Origin: Larix kaempferi | Lineage: Eukaryota > Streptophyta > Pinopsida > Pinales > Pinaceae | Reading direction: 5' to 3' | Length of the DNA: 64,000 nucleotides | Assembly: GCA_027924585.1 (NCBI GenBank) | Contig: BSBM01000372.1 | Span: 35,115,001 to 35,179,000 of the forward strand | Shown: one piece after another, positions 22,690 through 35,059 of the stretch | How the letters are laid out: every line of letters starts with the position of its first letter | Position numbering within the stretch: position 1 is the stretch's first letter | Position numbers and translations under genes: made by a program | The notes under the pieces: model-generated | What the model was told of the DNA's origin: nothing | The model's input: the letters and a program-made list of their open reading frames with translations, nothing else | Databases searched by the model: none

Positions 22690-25600
22690 CTCGAAATTAT
22701 GTTTTTATAAAATACAATGACAATGGTCAAGTGCATAAAACATCCACATGCCAGTTGATTCTTTCAGAAATTATTTATCCCTCAAAGGAGAGAATTTTTT
22801 TATCCCAAGTCTACTTGAGCCCTGTTTTTCAACACTGGCGAGCATTTTTCCTAGAAGGTGCAAAACAGGACAAATTTATGTTTTGGGAGGAAAATATCTC
22901 CATTACCAAAGAGTCTTTTCCCAGAAGGAGTTAATGGTCAAGTGAATAAATCATCCACCTACAAACTTATGCTCCCATAAATTTTTTATCCCTCAAATAT
23001 GAGAAATGGAGGGCATTTTCCTAAGGCCATTTTGGCCAATTTTAGATGCAAAAGAGGTTGAGTGGTTGTTTTGGAAGGCCAATATTATCTTCAGCATAGA
23101 CTTGTTTTAAAACCTGAGCCAATGGTCAAGTTCATAAATCATCCACCTACAAGATGATACTTTCCTAAAAAAATTATCCCTCACATGTGAGAAATGGTGG
23201 GCACTTACCCAAGGCTACTTAAGCCCTTTTTTTCAACACTTAACCAATTTTTCCAATGGCGAGCATTTTTCTGGGAGGGTGCAAAACAAGTAGAATGGTT
23301 GTTTTGGCAGGAAAATATCTCATTTACAAGAGACTTTGTTTCAAAAATAAGTCAATGATCAAGGGAATAAATCATCCACCTATCATCTTATTCTCACAAA
23401 TATTTTTTATCCATCAAATGTGAGAAATGGCAGGCATTTTCCTAAGGACATTTAGGTCAGTTTTAGATGCAAAACAAGCTGAGTGGTTGTTTTGGCAGGC
23501 CAATATTTTCTTTACCAGATACCCTTTTTCAAAAATGAGCCATTTTTCATGTTCGTAAGTCATCCACCTGCAATCTGATGCTTTTTTAAAAACATTATCC
23601 CTCATGGGTGGGAAATGGTGGGCATTTTCCCAAGCCTACTTAATCCCTTTTTTTCAATACTTGAAAATTTTTCCAATGGCGAGCATGGTTCTCTTAGGGT
23701 GCAAAACAAGCAGAATGGTTGTTTTGGCAGGAAAATGTCTCCTTTACCAAATACTTTGTCTCAAACATAAGTCAATGATCAAGGGAATAAATCATCCACT
23801 TACCAGATTATTCTCTCAGAAATTTTTTATCCATCAAATGTGAGAAATGGTAGGCATTTTCTTAAGGCCATTTAGGGCAATTTTAGATACAAAACAGGTT
23901 GAGTGGTTGTTTTGGCGGGCCAATATTTTCTTTACCAGAGACCCTTTTTCAAAAATGAGCAAGTGGTCATGTTCATAAGTCATCCACCTCCAATATGATG
24001 CTTTCCTAAAAAATTATCCCTCACAGGTGGGAAATGGTGAGCATTTTTCCAAGCCTACTTAAATTCTTTTTTTCAACACAACCAATTTTGCCAATGGCGA
24101 GCATTTTTCTGGGAGGGTGCAAAACAAGTAGAATGGTTGTTTTGGCAAGAAAATATCTCCTTTACCAGAGACTTTGTTTCAAAAAAAATTCAATGATCAA
24201 GGGAATAAATCATCCACCTACCAGCTTATTCTCTCATAAATAGTTTATCCACCAAATGTGAGAAATGGAGGGCATTTTTCTAAGGCCATTTAGGCGAGTT
24301 TTAGATGCAAAATAGGATGAGCGGCTATTTTGGCAGGACAATATTTTCTTTACCAGAGACCCTTTTTCAAAGATGCGCCAGTGGTCATGTTCATAAGTCA
24401 TCCACCTCCAATATGATGCTTTCGTAAAAAAATTATCCCTCACAGGTCGAAAATGGTGGGAATTTTTCCAAGCCTACTTAAGCCATTTTCTTCAACACTT
24501 AACCAATTTTTCTAATGGCGAGCATTTTTCTAGGAGGGTGAAAAACAAGCAGAACGACTGTTTTGGTAGGAAACTATCTCCTTTACCAAAGACTTTGTTT
24601 CAAAAATAAGTCAATGATCAAGGGAATAATTCATCCACCTACCATATTATTCTCTCAGCAATTTTTTATCCATCAAAAGTGAGAAATGATGGGCATTTTC
24701 CTAAGGCCATTTAGGCCAGTTTTAGATGCAAAACAGGTTGAGTGGTTGTTTTAGCAGGCCAATATTTTCTTTACCAAAAGACCCCTTTGAAAAAATGAGC
24801 CAGTGTTCATGTTCATAAATCATCCACCTCCAATATGATGCTTTCCTAAAAAAATTATCCCTCGCAGGTGGGAAATGGTGGGCATTTTCCCAAGCCTACT
24901 TAAGCCCTTTTTTTCAACACTTAACCAATTTTTCCAATGGCGAGCATTTTTCTGGGAGGGTGCAAAACAAGTAGAATGGTTGTTTTGGTAGGAAAATATC
25001 TCCTTTACCAGAGACTTTCTTTCAAAAATAAGTCAATGATCAAGGGATTAAATCATCCACCTACCATCTTATTCTCTCACAAATATTTTATCCACCAAAT
25101 GTGAGAAATGGCGGGCATTTTCCTAAGGCCATTTAGGCCAGTTTTAGATGCAAAACAAGCTGAGTGACTGTTTTGGAAGGCCAATATTTTCTTTACGAGA
25201 GACCCTTTTTCAAAAATAAGCTAGTGGTAATGTTCATAAGTCATCCACCTCCAATATGATGCTTTCCTAAAAACATTATCCCTCACAGGTGTGAAATGGT
25301 GGGCATTTTTCCAAGCCTACTTAAGCTCTTTTTTTCAGCACTTAACCAATTTTGCCAATGACAAGCATTTTTCTGGGAGGGTGCAAAACAAGCAGAATTA
25401 CTGTTTTGGCAGTAAAATATCTCCTTTACCAGATACTTTGTTTCAAAAATAAGTCGATGATCAAGGGAATAAATCATCCACCTACCATCTTATTCTCTCA
25501 AAAATGTTTTATCCACCAAATGTGAGAAATGGAGGGCATTTTCCTAAGGCCATTTAGGCCAATTTTAGATGAAAAACAGGTTGAGTGGTTGTTTTGGAAG

Positions 25601-27575
25601 ACCAATATTTTATTTAGCAGAGAGCCTTTTTAAAAAATGAGCAAGTGGTGATGTTCATATGTCATCCACCTGCAACCTGATGCTTTGCTAAAAAAATTAT
25701 CCCTCACAGGTGGGAAATGGTGCGTATTTTTCCAAGCCTACTTAAGCCATTTTTTTCAACACTTAACCAATTTTTCCAATGGCGAGCATTTTTCTGTGAG
25801 GTTGCAAAATAAGCAGAATGGTTGTTTTGGCAGCAAAATATCTCCTTTACCAGATACTTTGTTTAAAAAATAAGTCAATGATCAAGGGAATAAAACATCC
25901 ACCTACCAGCTTATTCTCTCAGAAATGTTTTATCCACCAAATGTGAGAAATGGCAGGCATTTTCCTAAGGCCATTTAGGCCATTTTTAGATGCAAAACAG
26001 GCTGAGTGGCTATTTTGGCAGGCCAATATTTTCTTTTACCAAAGACCATTTTTCAAAAATGAGCCAGTGGGCATGTTCATAAGTCATCCACCTCCAATAT
26101 GATGCTTTCCTAAAAAAATAATCCCTCACAAGTGGGAAATGGTGGGCATTTTTCCAAGCCTACTTAAGCCCTTTTTTTCAACACTTAACCAATTTTGCCA
26201 ATGGTGAGCATTTTTCTAGGAGGGTGCAAAACAAGCAGAATGGTTGTTTTGGCAGGATAATATCTCCTTTACCAGAGACTTTGTTTCAAAAATAAGTCAA
26301 TGATCAAGGGAATAAATCATCCACCTACCACCTTATTCTCTCAGAAATTTTTTATCCACCAAATGTGAGAAATGGCGGGCATTTTCCTAAGGCCATTTAG
26401 GCCAGTTTTAGATGCAAAACAGGCTGAGTGCCTGTTTTGGCAAGCCAATATTTTATGTACCAGAGACCCTTTTTCAAAAATGAGCCAGTGTTCATGCTCA
26501 TAAGTCATCCACCTCCAATATGATGCTTTCCTAAAAACATTATCCCTCATAGGTGGGAAATGGTGAGCATTTTGCCAAGCCTACTTAAGCCCTTTTTTTC
26601 AACGCTTAACCAATTTTTCCAATGGCAAGCATTTTTCTAGGAGGGTGGAAAACAAGCAGAATGGTTGTTTTGGCAGGAAAATATCTCCTTTACCAGATAC
26701 TTTGTTTCAAAAATAACTCAATGATCATGGGAATAAATCATCCACCTACCAGCTTATTCTCTCATAAATGTTTAATCCACCAGATGTGAGAAATGGAAGG
26801 CATTTTCCTAAGGCCATTTAGGTTAGTTTTAGATGCAAAACAGGTTGAGGGGTTGTTTTGGAAGGCCAATATTTTATTTACCAAAGACCCTTTTTCAAAA
26901 ATGAGCAAGTGGTCATGTTCATAAGTCATCCACCTGCAATCTTATGCTTTCGTACAAAAATTATCCCTCACAGGTGGGAAATGGTGGGCATTTTTCCAAG
27001 CCTACTTAAGCCCTTTTTTTCAACACTTAACCAATTTTGCCAATGGCAAGCATTTTTCTAGGAGGGTGCAAAACAAGCAGAATGGTTGTTTTGGCAGAAA
27101 AATATCGCATTTACCAAATACTTTGTTTCAAAAATAAGTTAATGATCAAGGGAATAAATCATCCACTACCAGCTTATTCTCTCAAAAAAAATTTATCCAC
27201 CAAATGTGAGAAATGGAAAGAATTTTCCTAAGGCCATTCATGCCAGTTTTAGATGCAAAACAGGTTGAGTGGTTGTTTTGGTAGGCGAATATTTTCTTTA
27301 CCAAAGACCCTTTTTCAAAAATGAGCTAGTGGTCATGTTCATAAGTCATCCACCTACAATCTGATGCTTTCCAGAAAAAATTATCCCTCACATGTGGGAA
27401 ATGGTGGGCATTTTCCCAATCTTACTTAAGCCATTATTTCAATACTTAACCAATTTTTCCAATGGAGAGCATTTTTATGGGAGGTTTCAAAACAGGCTGA
27501 GGTTGTTTTGGATGGAAAATATCTCCTTGACTAGAGACTTTGTCTCAAAAAGTAGTCAATGGTAGAGTGAACTGA
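22690..27575. repeat. 421-bp satellite array, about 11.5 copies, dimeric monomers
   Basis: The marker ATCATCCACC recurs at 22950, 23371, 23791, 24209, 24629, 25052, 25473, 25894, 26316, 26737 and 27158, spacings of 418-423 bp. A related marker (GTCATCCACCT) lies about 188 bp into each monomer, so the monomer is a fused dimer: half A about 188 bp and half B about 232 bp. Both halves share GAGAAATGG/GGGAAATGG...GGGCATTTT, a TTTTGG(C/A)AGG core and TTTACCAGAGAC. Half B has about 44 extra bases around CACTTAACCAATTTTTCC. Monomers look roughly 90% alike by eye. Short frames of 60-80 codons occur on both strands and are incidental. Function unknown. Confidence 0.92.
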
Positions 27576-28281
27576 TTTTCTGGCAGGGTGCCAAATGGCA
27601 TAAATTTGAATTTTTGTTGCACAACATTACGTTACTTAGAGTGTTAAATTACAAGTAAAATTTGAGTGTAAAATTACAGTGTTAAATTACAAATTAAATT
27701 TGAGTGTAAAATTACATTTTTTTCCTACAAAAAAAACCGTAATTTTATTTCATCCGATGAGAACAAAATTACATTCTGTATATACACTTTGTAAGGAGAG
27801 TATTTTTTATATTTCTTGCCTTTTGGATAGACCTGTAGTCTTCTTTTATGCTTCTGATGCATTTAGCTTTTTACATTTCTGATACTGGTCCTTAAAAACA
27901 CTATATTCTTGCTTAACAGACATAATGATATATTTTGACAGCATTGTCCTCTAAGAAGGACTCTGAGTTCTGAAAAAAGAGCCAAAAACTAGGTGAGACA
28001 AAATTCTGTGAAATAACAAAAAGGGAAAAAAAGGAAAGATCCTCAAGTTGTTAAAGAGACTCTATCTGATCTGGTCATTCTATGAACGATCTATGGTAAA
28101 ATTCCTGAACTTCTCCATATATATTTTCCTTTATATTCCATATGCCCAAAGCCTTGTCTGCCTCTTAGTGTAAAATTACATTTATGATATATTTTAGTTT
28201 TTTTTTTTAATTAGAGAAATTATGTATGAAATCTAATGCCAATATTGATTGTTTTTGTTTATTTTACAGAGTATCTCATCA
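27576..28281. other. AT-rich spacer with a short internal repeat
   Basis: 27636-27720 has alternating GTGTTAAATTACAA and TTTGAGTGTAAAATTACA units, two to three copies, with another TGTAAAATTACA near 28168. Possible upstream region of the locus that begins at 28282. No promoter can be fixed. Confidence 0.45.
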
Positions 28282-28895
28282 ATGGATCATTCAAATTAGC
28301 CATATCAACAAAATATTCCTCGAAAAAGAGGTCGACATAAGGGTTTAGATTACTCAAAACTTCCAACTTTGGAACACGTGACATTGTCCTTCAATTCACT
28401 CATGGTAGAGGTAAAAAGACAACGCAATGTGTTGCTCATGGATAATGTCAAGGATTTCAAGATCAGAACTCCATACCACAGAACGAGTCCACATGTTTCC
28501 CTCAAACAACAAGCAATAATCCAACCATACTTCAAACTCAATGTCCTCAATGTAAGCAACCAATGAAAAACAACAATGTTATTGGACAACAAAGGCAACC
28601 TTTGTCTCCAATTGCAATTGAAGGGAATGTTAATGCACAAAGTCGAAATATTTATAAAATAATGAACTTTGTTCCAGAGAATGTGAGCGTCCCATTACAT
28701 GATGCCATTACATTGAATGCTTTGTTGCAAAATAAAAATCTGTACCAAATAATGAACCCATTTTTGCAAAATGAGGCCCTACTTTTCCCTCAAAGATCAG
28801 TGATTGACACTATTGTTGTTACAAATCACTCTGAGAAAAGTGCAGGTTGTGTTGCTCAACAACCTAGGGAGCCTTTGACTGCATTTATTGATTAA
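28282..28895 (+). pseudogene. Unrecognised transposase-like locus, 5' part
   Basis: Follows a TTTTACAG splice-acceptor-like site. The first frame starts MDHSN, has an early stop, then reads PRKRGRHKGLDYSKL, a basic AT-hook-like stretch. The sense then seems to move to another frame, which passes a CPQCKQP motif (near 28540-28560) into a 110-codon frame at 28563-28895, rich in Asn and Gln. I do not recognise the family. It is linked to the downstream pieces by order and orientation only, so its boundaries are uncertain. Confidence 0.4.
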
Positions 28896-29083
28896 GGGAA
28901 TCAAAGTGTAGAGCCCAATGGGAAACAATTAGAAAATGAACCTATTATGAACTTGGATGCAAGTGGAAGACATGAAACAACTGAAATAATTGCATTTCAT
29001 GAACAAATGGACAGAAATGAAACTACAAAAAATTAAAATTCTACAATTGGTCAAGCTGTAGCAAATGAAACTACGAATTCTAA

Positions 29084-30260
29084 GAGAAGGTCACTAGGAA
29101 TCTGCTTAAGGACATCCTTATTGCATCTTAAGAAGCAGTCGGGATGGTATAACCACAGACTATATGAGGGGAAGAAAAAATTTAAAGAAATTGGGAGATA
29201 GTTTTCTGGAAAATCGCTTGAAGATGTAGATGAGAATGACATTACTGTTGGAATCGGATACTTCATGAGAAAAAACTATAATGAAGAATCTAAAATTGAG
29301 GATGTTCTTGAACATCTAGATGGATTCCTTGATAAAATTCGATCAATTGTTGTGGTAGAGATTCGTAAGGATTTTATGCTGAGGAACATGGCTTCAATAT
29401 TTACCGAATCAAGCATGACTGATAAGGCTTTGCAATTTCTTAAGAGAATTTATGCTCATGGTGTACTAAAGGGGGTTAATCCAACATCAGTTTGTAGCGA
29501 AATGAAAAAGTGGAGCAAAGAAGCTGAGTATATTGATATGGTTCGGGAGAGAACTGATGGTTTCACATATGGAGTTAGGGTCAAGCAAGTAAAGTCATAT
29601 GCCTCATTTATGGTTGAATTGTTTGAAAAGCAGTCTGAAACTATAGTCAATGAAGTTTCTTTCAAACTTGGTATTGATTCTCGCGTACATTATGATCGAG
29701 GTGGGCAGGTGTGTGAGATATTATTCAAGCTACTAGAAGACAATGGCTTGATGTATTGTGTAAGCCTTGGAAAATGGGATGGAAAAGAAGAATATAGACA
29801 ATTTTTAGCACATGTTGTTGATCTTGGAAATTAGGAGAACTTAATGAAACAGATAAATAAGCTTTCAGAAGATGGCATCACTATGGTAGATGGGAGGGTT
29901 GTGAAAATTAATTTGTTTGAGTGTCATGATCTAGTGTCCATATGTAGTTTAGTATGCAATCATAGTGTTTCTCCAATGGGAAATATTTTTTTTCCTTGGT
30001 GCACATGTCATAAAAAAGCGATACACATTGTTACAAATGAAATCAACATTGGAGAAGGAGATACTATCCGTAGTGTTTCTGAATTTTATGTAATGTCAAC
30101 AGAATTGCTCCTTGTAAGCTATGCAAATTTATTACAAGTTTTGAAATTAATGTTTATATCTTGCCAAAACATTCCTAATCTAACTATGTTCTTGAACTTT
30201 ACTATAAGAGTTGAATCCCGCTTTGGAACCAAGCAAAGGATGGGAAGAAAAATTAGATGA
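29084..30260 (+). pseudogene. Unrecognised transposase-like locus, central part
   Basis: A coding stretch broken by a TAG after KKFKEIGR (near 29200) and a TAG at 29832-29834. The 189-codon frame at 29265-29834 looks like real protein: mixed helix/strand composition, with ESSMTDKALQFLKRIYAHG, DMVRERTDGFTYGVRVKQVK and YDRGGQVCEILFKLLEDNG. The next frame (29844-30260) has DGRVVKINLFECHDLVSICS followed by FPWCTCHKK. This DGR...D...C-x-C-H layout recalls RNase H-fold transposase-like proteins seen in animals and plants, but only from memory of their general shape. Confidence 0.5.
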
Positions 30261-30441
30261 TAATATTACAAGCATTCAACCAACCTTATCTAGTATAAAG
30301 ATGACTATTGTGAAGAACTATCCCACTGATAGAAGAAATGATGAAAAGGTACACACTATCATGATTGGATCTTAACTAGAAATTAAGCTTCTTAGTATTT
30401 CAATCATTCCTACCCTCAAAATATATTGGTGCCAATTATAG

Positions 30442-31357
30442 TTGACTCCTGGCTCAATGGCCAAGCTTGTATATTGTTCTCGCCATGTTGGGATCAAATC
30501 AATTTTGAAGATGTTTCATGAAATTCAAAGAATTGCACAAGATTATGACAAGGTACATCCAACTAGAGGCGTGGAGAAAACAAAAATTGTTCAAATTTGG
30601 GAGGAGATGGAGAAAATTGGTATTCCATGTAAGCAAGGATAACCATACCATCATAAAATCCAACAATACAATGATCTTAACTATGGGAAATCAGATGGAT
30701 CAGCATCAGACAAGATCCTCATTCGACATGAGGTAATTTTCAAGGTTTAATAATTATGTTAACATATCAATTATTTTTTATGTGGGCCTCGACTAACAAT
30801 AAATGATGTTGTTATTATGTTTTGACTATTGTTGAATGGCTCTCAGTGTTATTTACTTTGAAAATAAAACTTAGTTCTTATTCATATGCATTGAAACTTA
30901 TGTATTGTTTCTAGGTTATTAAAGGCCTACCAGATGAAGAGAAGAATAAAAAGTTGGCAAGGATGTGGAAGTGTTATAAAGAATTCCACATGTTGCAACT
31001 GCAAGGGTGTAGGGGGGATGATGTATATGCATATGAGAAAACGTACGTCGGTTTCATCATATTATCTAGTTTGAATGGTGGTATCATTTCATTCATGACA
31101 AACAGTTTGATACATTGTCATTGCAGGATTGGCTTCCTTGCAAGTGAGTTGATGTGGTTGTGTTCTTGTTGTTTAGGAGATGAGATGGTTCCTTATATGC
31201 ATTTCCAAGGGGCCCATGCTCTTGATATGAGACATTCTATTCGTCCTTATACCTTGGGACGTTTAAGGAATTAAGTAATGGAGCGTAAGCATAGAGAAAT
31301 GAAAATTTTGAATAGCAACCAAGGAGGAGGAACAGGAGTCCATAAGGACAATAGAAG
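30442..31357 (+). pseudogene. Unrecognised transposase-like locus, three exons before the copia B insertion
   Basis: Exon 30442-30732 (TAA at 30640-30642, same frame continues), a GT-AG intron 30733-30914, exon 30915-31042, a GT-AG intron 31043-31126 (84 bp), and an exon from 31127. Joining at these sites keeps one frame through GLPDEEKNKKLARMWKCYKE and LMWLCSCCLGDEMVPYMHF to RPYTLGRLRN. A TAA follows at 31272-31274, then VMERKHREMKIL and a glycine-rich GGGTG. The exon is cut at AGAAG (31353-31357), the target site of copia B, and resumes at 38478. Conserved frames over spliced exons show this was a real gene. The ERKHR...KDNR end looks transposase-like, but I cannot name the family. Confidence 0.6.
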
Positions 31358-32002
31358 TGTTGATGTATATGTAACGTCAGAATGTATTTCACATATATGT
31401 GTTTGTATTCCTATAGAGATGTTATTATTCCTCTATACGGAAGTGTTTTCATTTATATTGTAAGTGTCGTAACTTATACTTGATGGGTTATTAGACCACC
31501 TTATTGGGGTCGGCCCTGTATAAGTCATGTGGGTCAAAGGGTTATTAGACCACCCTATTGGGGGTCGGCCATGTGGGTCAAAGGGTTATTAGACCACCCT
31601 AGTGGGGGTCGGCCCAGTCAGCATTATGTTAAGTGGTTAAGTTGAGGCTGACCTAGTTGAGTAAAGGTCAAGTCAAGTTAGTGTATAAATAGAGAGTGTG
31701 TCTCTCTCATTTTACACATTCTATTCTCTCACTCACACTTGGGAGAGTGGCGCACTTGTGGAGGAGGAGGCTCTGCTGCTAGGAGAAGACTATCTCTTGT
31801 ATTCTGGTTGTATCATTGCTCTATCTATCTCTGAGGAAGTTATTGGGGTTTTTCACCTTTATGGTTTTCCCCAAGTAAACTTTGTGTCTCTTGTGTGCTT
31901 GCATTACTGTGTCCATGATTGATATGCTGTAGATTTGTTGTACATGTTGTTATCTCAGTTAATATCCTAGATCATATTGAAGTAAATTCTGAAAATTTAA
32001 CA
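31358..32002 (+). repeat. 5' LTR of copia B
   Basis: Starts TGTTGATGTATATG and ends AAATTTAACA. It has three direct repeats of GGGTTATTAGACCACC...GGGTCGGCC at 31484, 31539 and 31583, upstream of the TATA box. Copia A has one such unit. Confidence 0.95.
31684..31692 (+). promoter_or_regulatory. TATA box in the copia B 5' LTR
   Basis: TATAAATAG followed by a pyrimidine/purine-rich start region (GAGTGTGTCTCTCTC). Copy at 38154-38162 in the 3' LTR. Likely start of the genomic transcript. Confidence 0.75.
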
Positions 32003-33334
32003 TGGTATCAGAGCTAGCCTGAAAGAAGGCATGATATGGCATGTATGACACTTGTTGCACTTACAATGCTAGGGCTTGATATAGAAAAAACCAGTCATCG
32101 TAGCACTTTCGCTATAAATCATTTTTGGAGATGTTTTCAGATCTGAAACTTTTATAGGTCGAATATCAGATCCCCATGTACCTTGTGTCCAAAGGAAAAC
32201 CTCTAATTCATTGTACTTTGTGATTTATGATCTATACAATATAGGGTTTCTGCCTCTTCCAGATCTGAGTCAAAATCAGGTGACCTTGGGAAAAAGGTCA
32301 TAACTTGGGCTAGGAAGCTAGAAATGACATTTCGTAAAATGTGATAGGTAGTACATAGACTATACTATCTCAAGAAAAGTTTTCAAAGGCCGAAGTTGAA
32401 ATAGTGACACGTGGCACGCCGTACAAGTTGGCTCTCTTGTATTATCCCATAAACATGTCACATTGCGACACTTGGAATAAATCTCTCTCAGAGAATCCAA
32501 TTGAGGTCATACCTATCGAGATGGAAAGATAACAGGTCGGTCTATCTTAGGAAAAAATTTCAGAGGCCGAAGTTGAACCAGTGACATGTGGCACGCCGTA
32601 CAAGTTTGCTCTCTTGTATTATCCCATAAATAAGTCACGTTGCGACACTTGGAATAACTCTCTCTCAGAAAATCCAATTGAGGTCAGACCTATCGAGATG
32701 GAAATATAACAGGTCAGGCTATCTCAAGAAAAAATTTCAGACCCTTTGGATCAAAAAGTTCGGAGTTACACCAGAAACAATCAGGTACATATTTCTCTCA
32801 AAACAGAATTATTTTTTAGTACTTTCATTCATGGCTTCCGGAATTTAGGGCTTCGGAGAAAGTTGTAATTTTTCTAATCGGAGACCACGACTGGATGCTA
32901 CTCATCAAAATCAAAATTTAGAGACCAAGATCAGATTTTTTGGTTGGGCAGGAGGCCGGGATTGATCAAACCCCAGTTCGGGACTTTGATTGGAAAGATG
33001 GAAAATTAGGGCTTCTGCAAAAATTGGAATTTTGGAAATCTGTGACCATGGCTGGAAGCTCCTAAGAAAAATCAAATCTTAGAGTTTTGAATCAAATATT
33101 TTGGTTGGGTGAAGCTCTGGGAAACTCAAACTCTAATTCAGGGTCCTCCCTAGTGAATCCGGAAATCTAAAAGGCAATTTCGAGGGGTGAAACTTTGCAG
33201 TTTTCAAATTCTGAATATACCAACTTGATCAGCTCATCAAGGCACATATTTCTATCCTTTCGAAAGTTTGAAATTCAAAGTTTGAATTTTTGGGGTTTCT
33301 TTGACAAACCCTAATCCAGCTCCAGTTCTAGTTC
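32003..33334 (+). other. PBS and leader of copia B with a 177-bp tandem duplication
   Basis: The PBS TGGTATCAGAGC is at 32003-32014, directly after the LTR. The non-coding leader carries two head-to-tail copies of about 177 bp, from near 32389 and 32566, each with GCACGCCGTACAAGTT and CGACACTTGGAATAA. The 3' part (32850-33330) resembles the copia A leader at 40700-41060 (shared GGGAAACTCAAAC and TTCTATCCTTT). Confidence 0.8.
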
Positions 33335-33470
33335 TTGCAAATCAAGTGGATTGGGTTAATCCTAGAAGAAGATGGATTGGTCACCTGCATAAGTGAAGAA
33401 GTTCCTGTCTCAGAGGGAGATGAGGCTAAGGCCTTCCATAAGAAGATTACAAGCAATCTTGACAGGTATG
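33335..33470 (+). pseudogene. Copia B gag scrap
   Basis: IGLILEEDGLVTCISEEVPV followed by EGDEAKAFHKK matches the start of copia A gag (IGLILKENEMDSYVKEDIPI). Only about 40 codons remain, and the ATG region of copia A gag is missing. Confidence 0.8.
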
Positions 33471-34379
33471 GCTTACAGGTGTATTTCATGGTTAAGTTTA
33501 TCATATGTTTGTCTTCATATCATTACAATACAATCTTGATCAATTACTGGACTTGTCATATCACCTTAATAGAAGATATTCATTGATTAAGGTTTTGACA
33601 CTTATGGTTGTACTAATGCATTGTGATGTTGTATGACGTTTATGTTGTTTGCTAACACAAAAGGTATACCAAGAAAGTCAAATCATGTTCTACTTCAAGA
33701 ACATATGCTCATGGTGACATGAAGACAAAGATTCATCCATTGTCATGGATCACATAGAAGATCTACTTTCGAGGTATGTATAACTTGATTCTACAATGGT
33801 TAACTTATGAGACATGCAGGTTACTAGCACAAGTCACTAAAGAGAACCAGAAGACATTATGCGGGTATGTTATACATAACTAGCTAGCATGCTAATCCAG
33901 GTATGTTTTTCCTATATCAAGCTAGAATCCTACCTTGTGTTAGGATCTTATACTGTTGTGTTGTTGATAATGATTATTCATGAAGTCATAGGTTTGAATA
34001 GTCATGGTTGTATGCATATTATGTTTCTTACCATAATAAGAAGAATCATGAAGGTATAGGTTTGAATAATCACAGGTTTTATGCATATTATATCTCTTAT
34101 CTTGATTGATGATTCAACTAACCAGAAGAGTCCTATGATCAAATAAGAATATGTATGAGTAAAAGAAGACTTCCCTGAAACCTTGAATACTACTGTTTAT
34201 TATCTGTGTTTGAAATGATCCTGACTATACATTCTTGAGATTATTATGTTTTGATAGTATTAAGATTATACTAATAAATGTGTGGTTATGTATGAGACCT
34301 CAAGGATAACACAATGATGATACTAATAAGCATGCATAGTGATTAAGGATGGATGTAAGTTCAAGGACAGGTAATCCAG
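33471..34379 (+). other. Interior of copia B without recognisable coding
   Basis: Replaces most of gag, protease and the start of integrase. It consists of AT-rich stretches punctuated by repeated (A/G)GGTATG(T) and CAG motifs (for example 33467, 33776, 33865, 33899), so it looks like short exon scraps separated by intron-like sequence. No transcript evidence is available. Confidence 0.45.
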
Positions 34380-34575
34380 GAAGCAAAGTTCAAGAGGGAG
34401 CACACTCCAGTTGTTCCTGCAAGAAAGCAAAGGAGCACACTTCAGTAGTTTCTGCAAGGATGCAGATATTCAGAGGGAGTTGACCACTTCTCACAATCCA
34501 CATCAAAATGGAGTTGCAAAGATTCAGAGGGAGTCCACCCAGCAACCAAACAAAGATAAGTATTTGAATTGTCAT
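34380..34575 (+). pseudogene. Copia B integrase scrap
   Basis: FCKDADIQRELTTSHNPHQN followed by GVAK corresponds to the end of the copia A integrase core (CSDSGIKRELTAPYNPQQNG). The GAGGGAG-containing stretch is locally repeated three times. The catalytic glutamate region is disrupted. Confidence 0.7.
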
Positions 34576-35059
34576 TTATTAAATAGTGTTATTCAATGAT
34601 GTATATGCTTATGTTCTTAAGAATTAGGTTGTGTATTATGCATATTATAATGATTGCAGTAATGAACAATATACTACTAATATACATTTGATGGGTAAGT
34701 GGCCTATGGCACTGTACAACATTCCATTGCTACTTATCTAGAATGAAACCTCTTTGCTGACATGTTAGGAGTTGTGCACACTCTGAACAATGTTCTGGTA
34801 GAGATTGGAAGGCATCTAGAAAGTTACGAAATATGGATAAATGTTGTATTGAAGCATTGGCTAAGATAATTTCATGACTGTCTGACATATTTCCTTACGT
34901 GTAAGAATTTGTTCTGAAAACTATGAGATGTTTTCTAATCATGCAATTTAACTTGTTGTGTAGGAAAGATCGTATACCATCACCTACAAAAGAAGGACTA
35001 CAACATTTGTTCAAGCAACAAAATTATCTATTGAAGATATTGAAGTTCCGAGGATACGG
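34576..35059 (+). other. Copia B interior between integrase and RT scraps
   Basis: No protein motif is seen except a possible piece of the integrase-RT linker near 34975-35050. Confidence 0.4.

Noticed and set aside
22690-27575. Repeated 60-80-codon frames on both strands in the satellite
   Set aside because: They recur with the 421-bp unit, differ in ends between units, and show no codon-level constraint.
22690-27575. CRISPR-like array
   Set aside because: Units are 421 bp with no short identical repeats or unique spacers, and the window is plant nuclear DNA.
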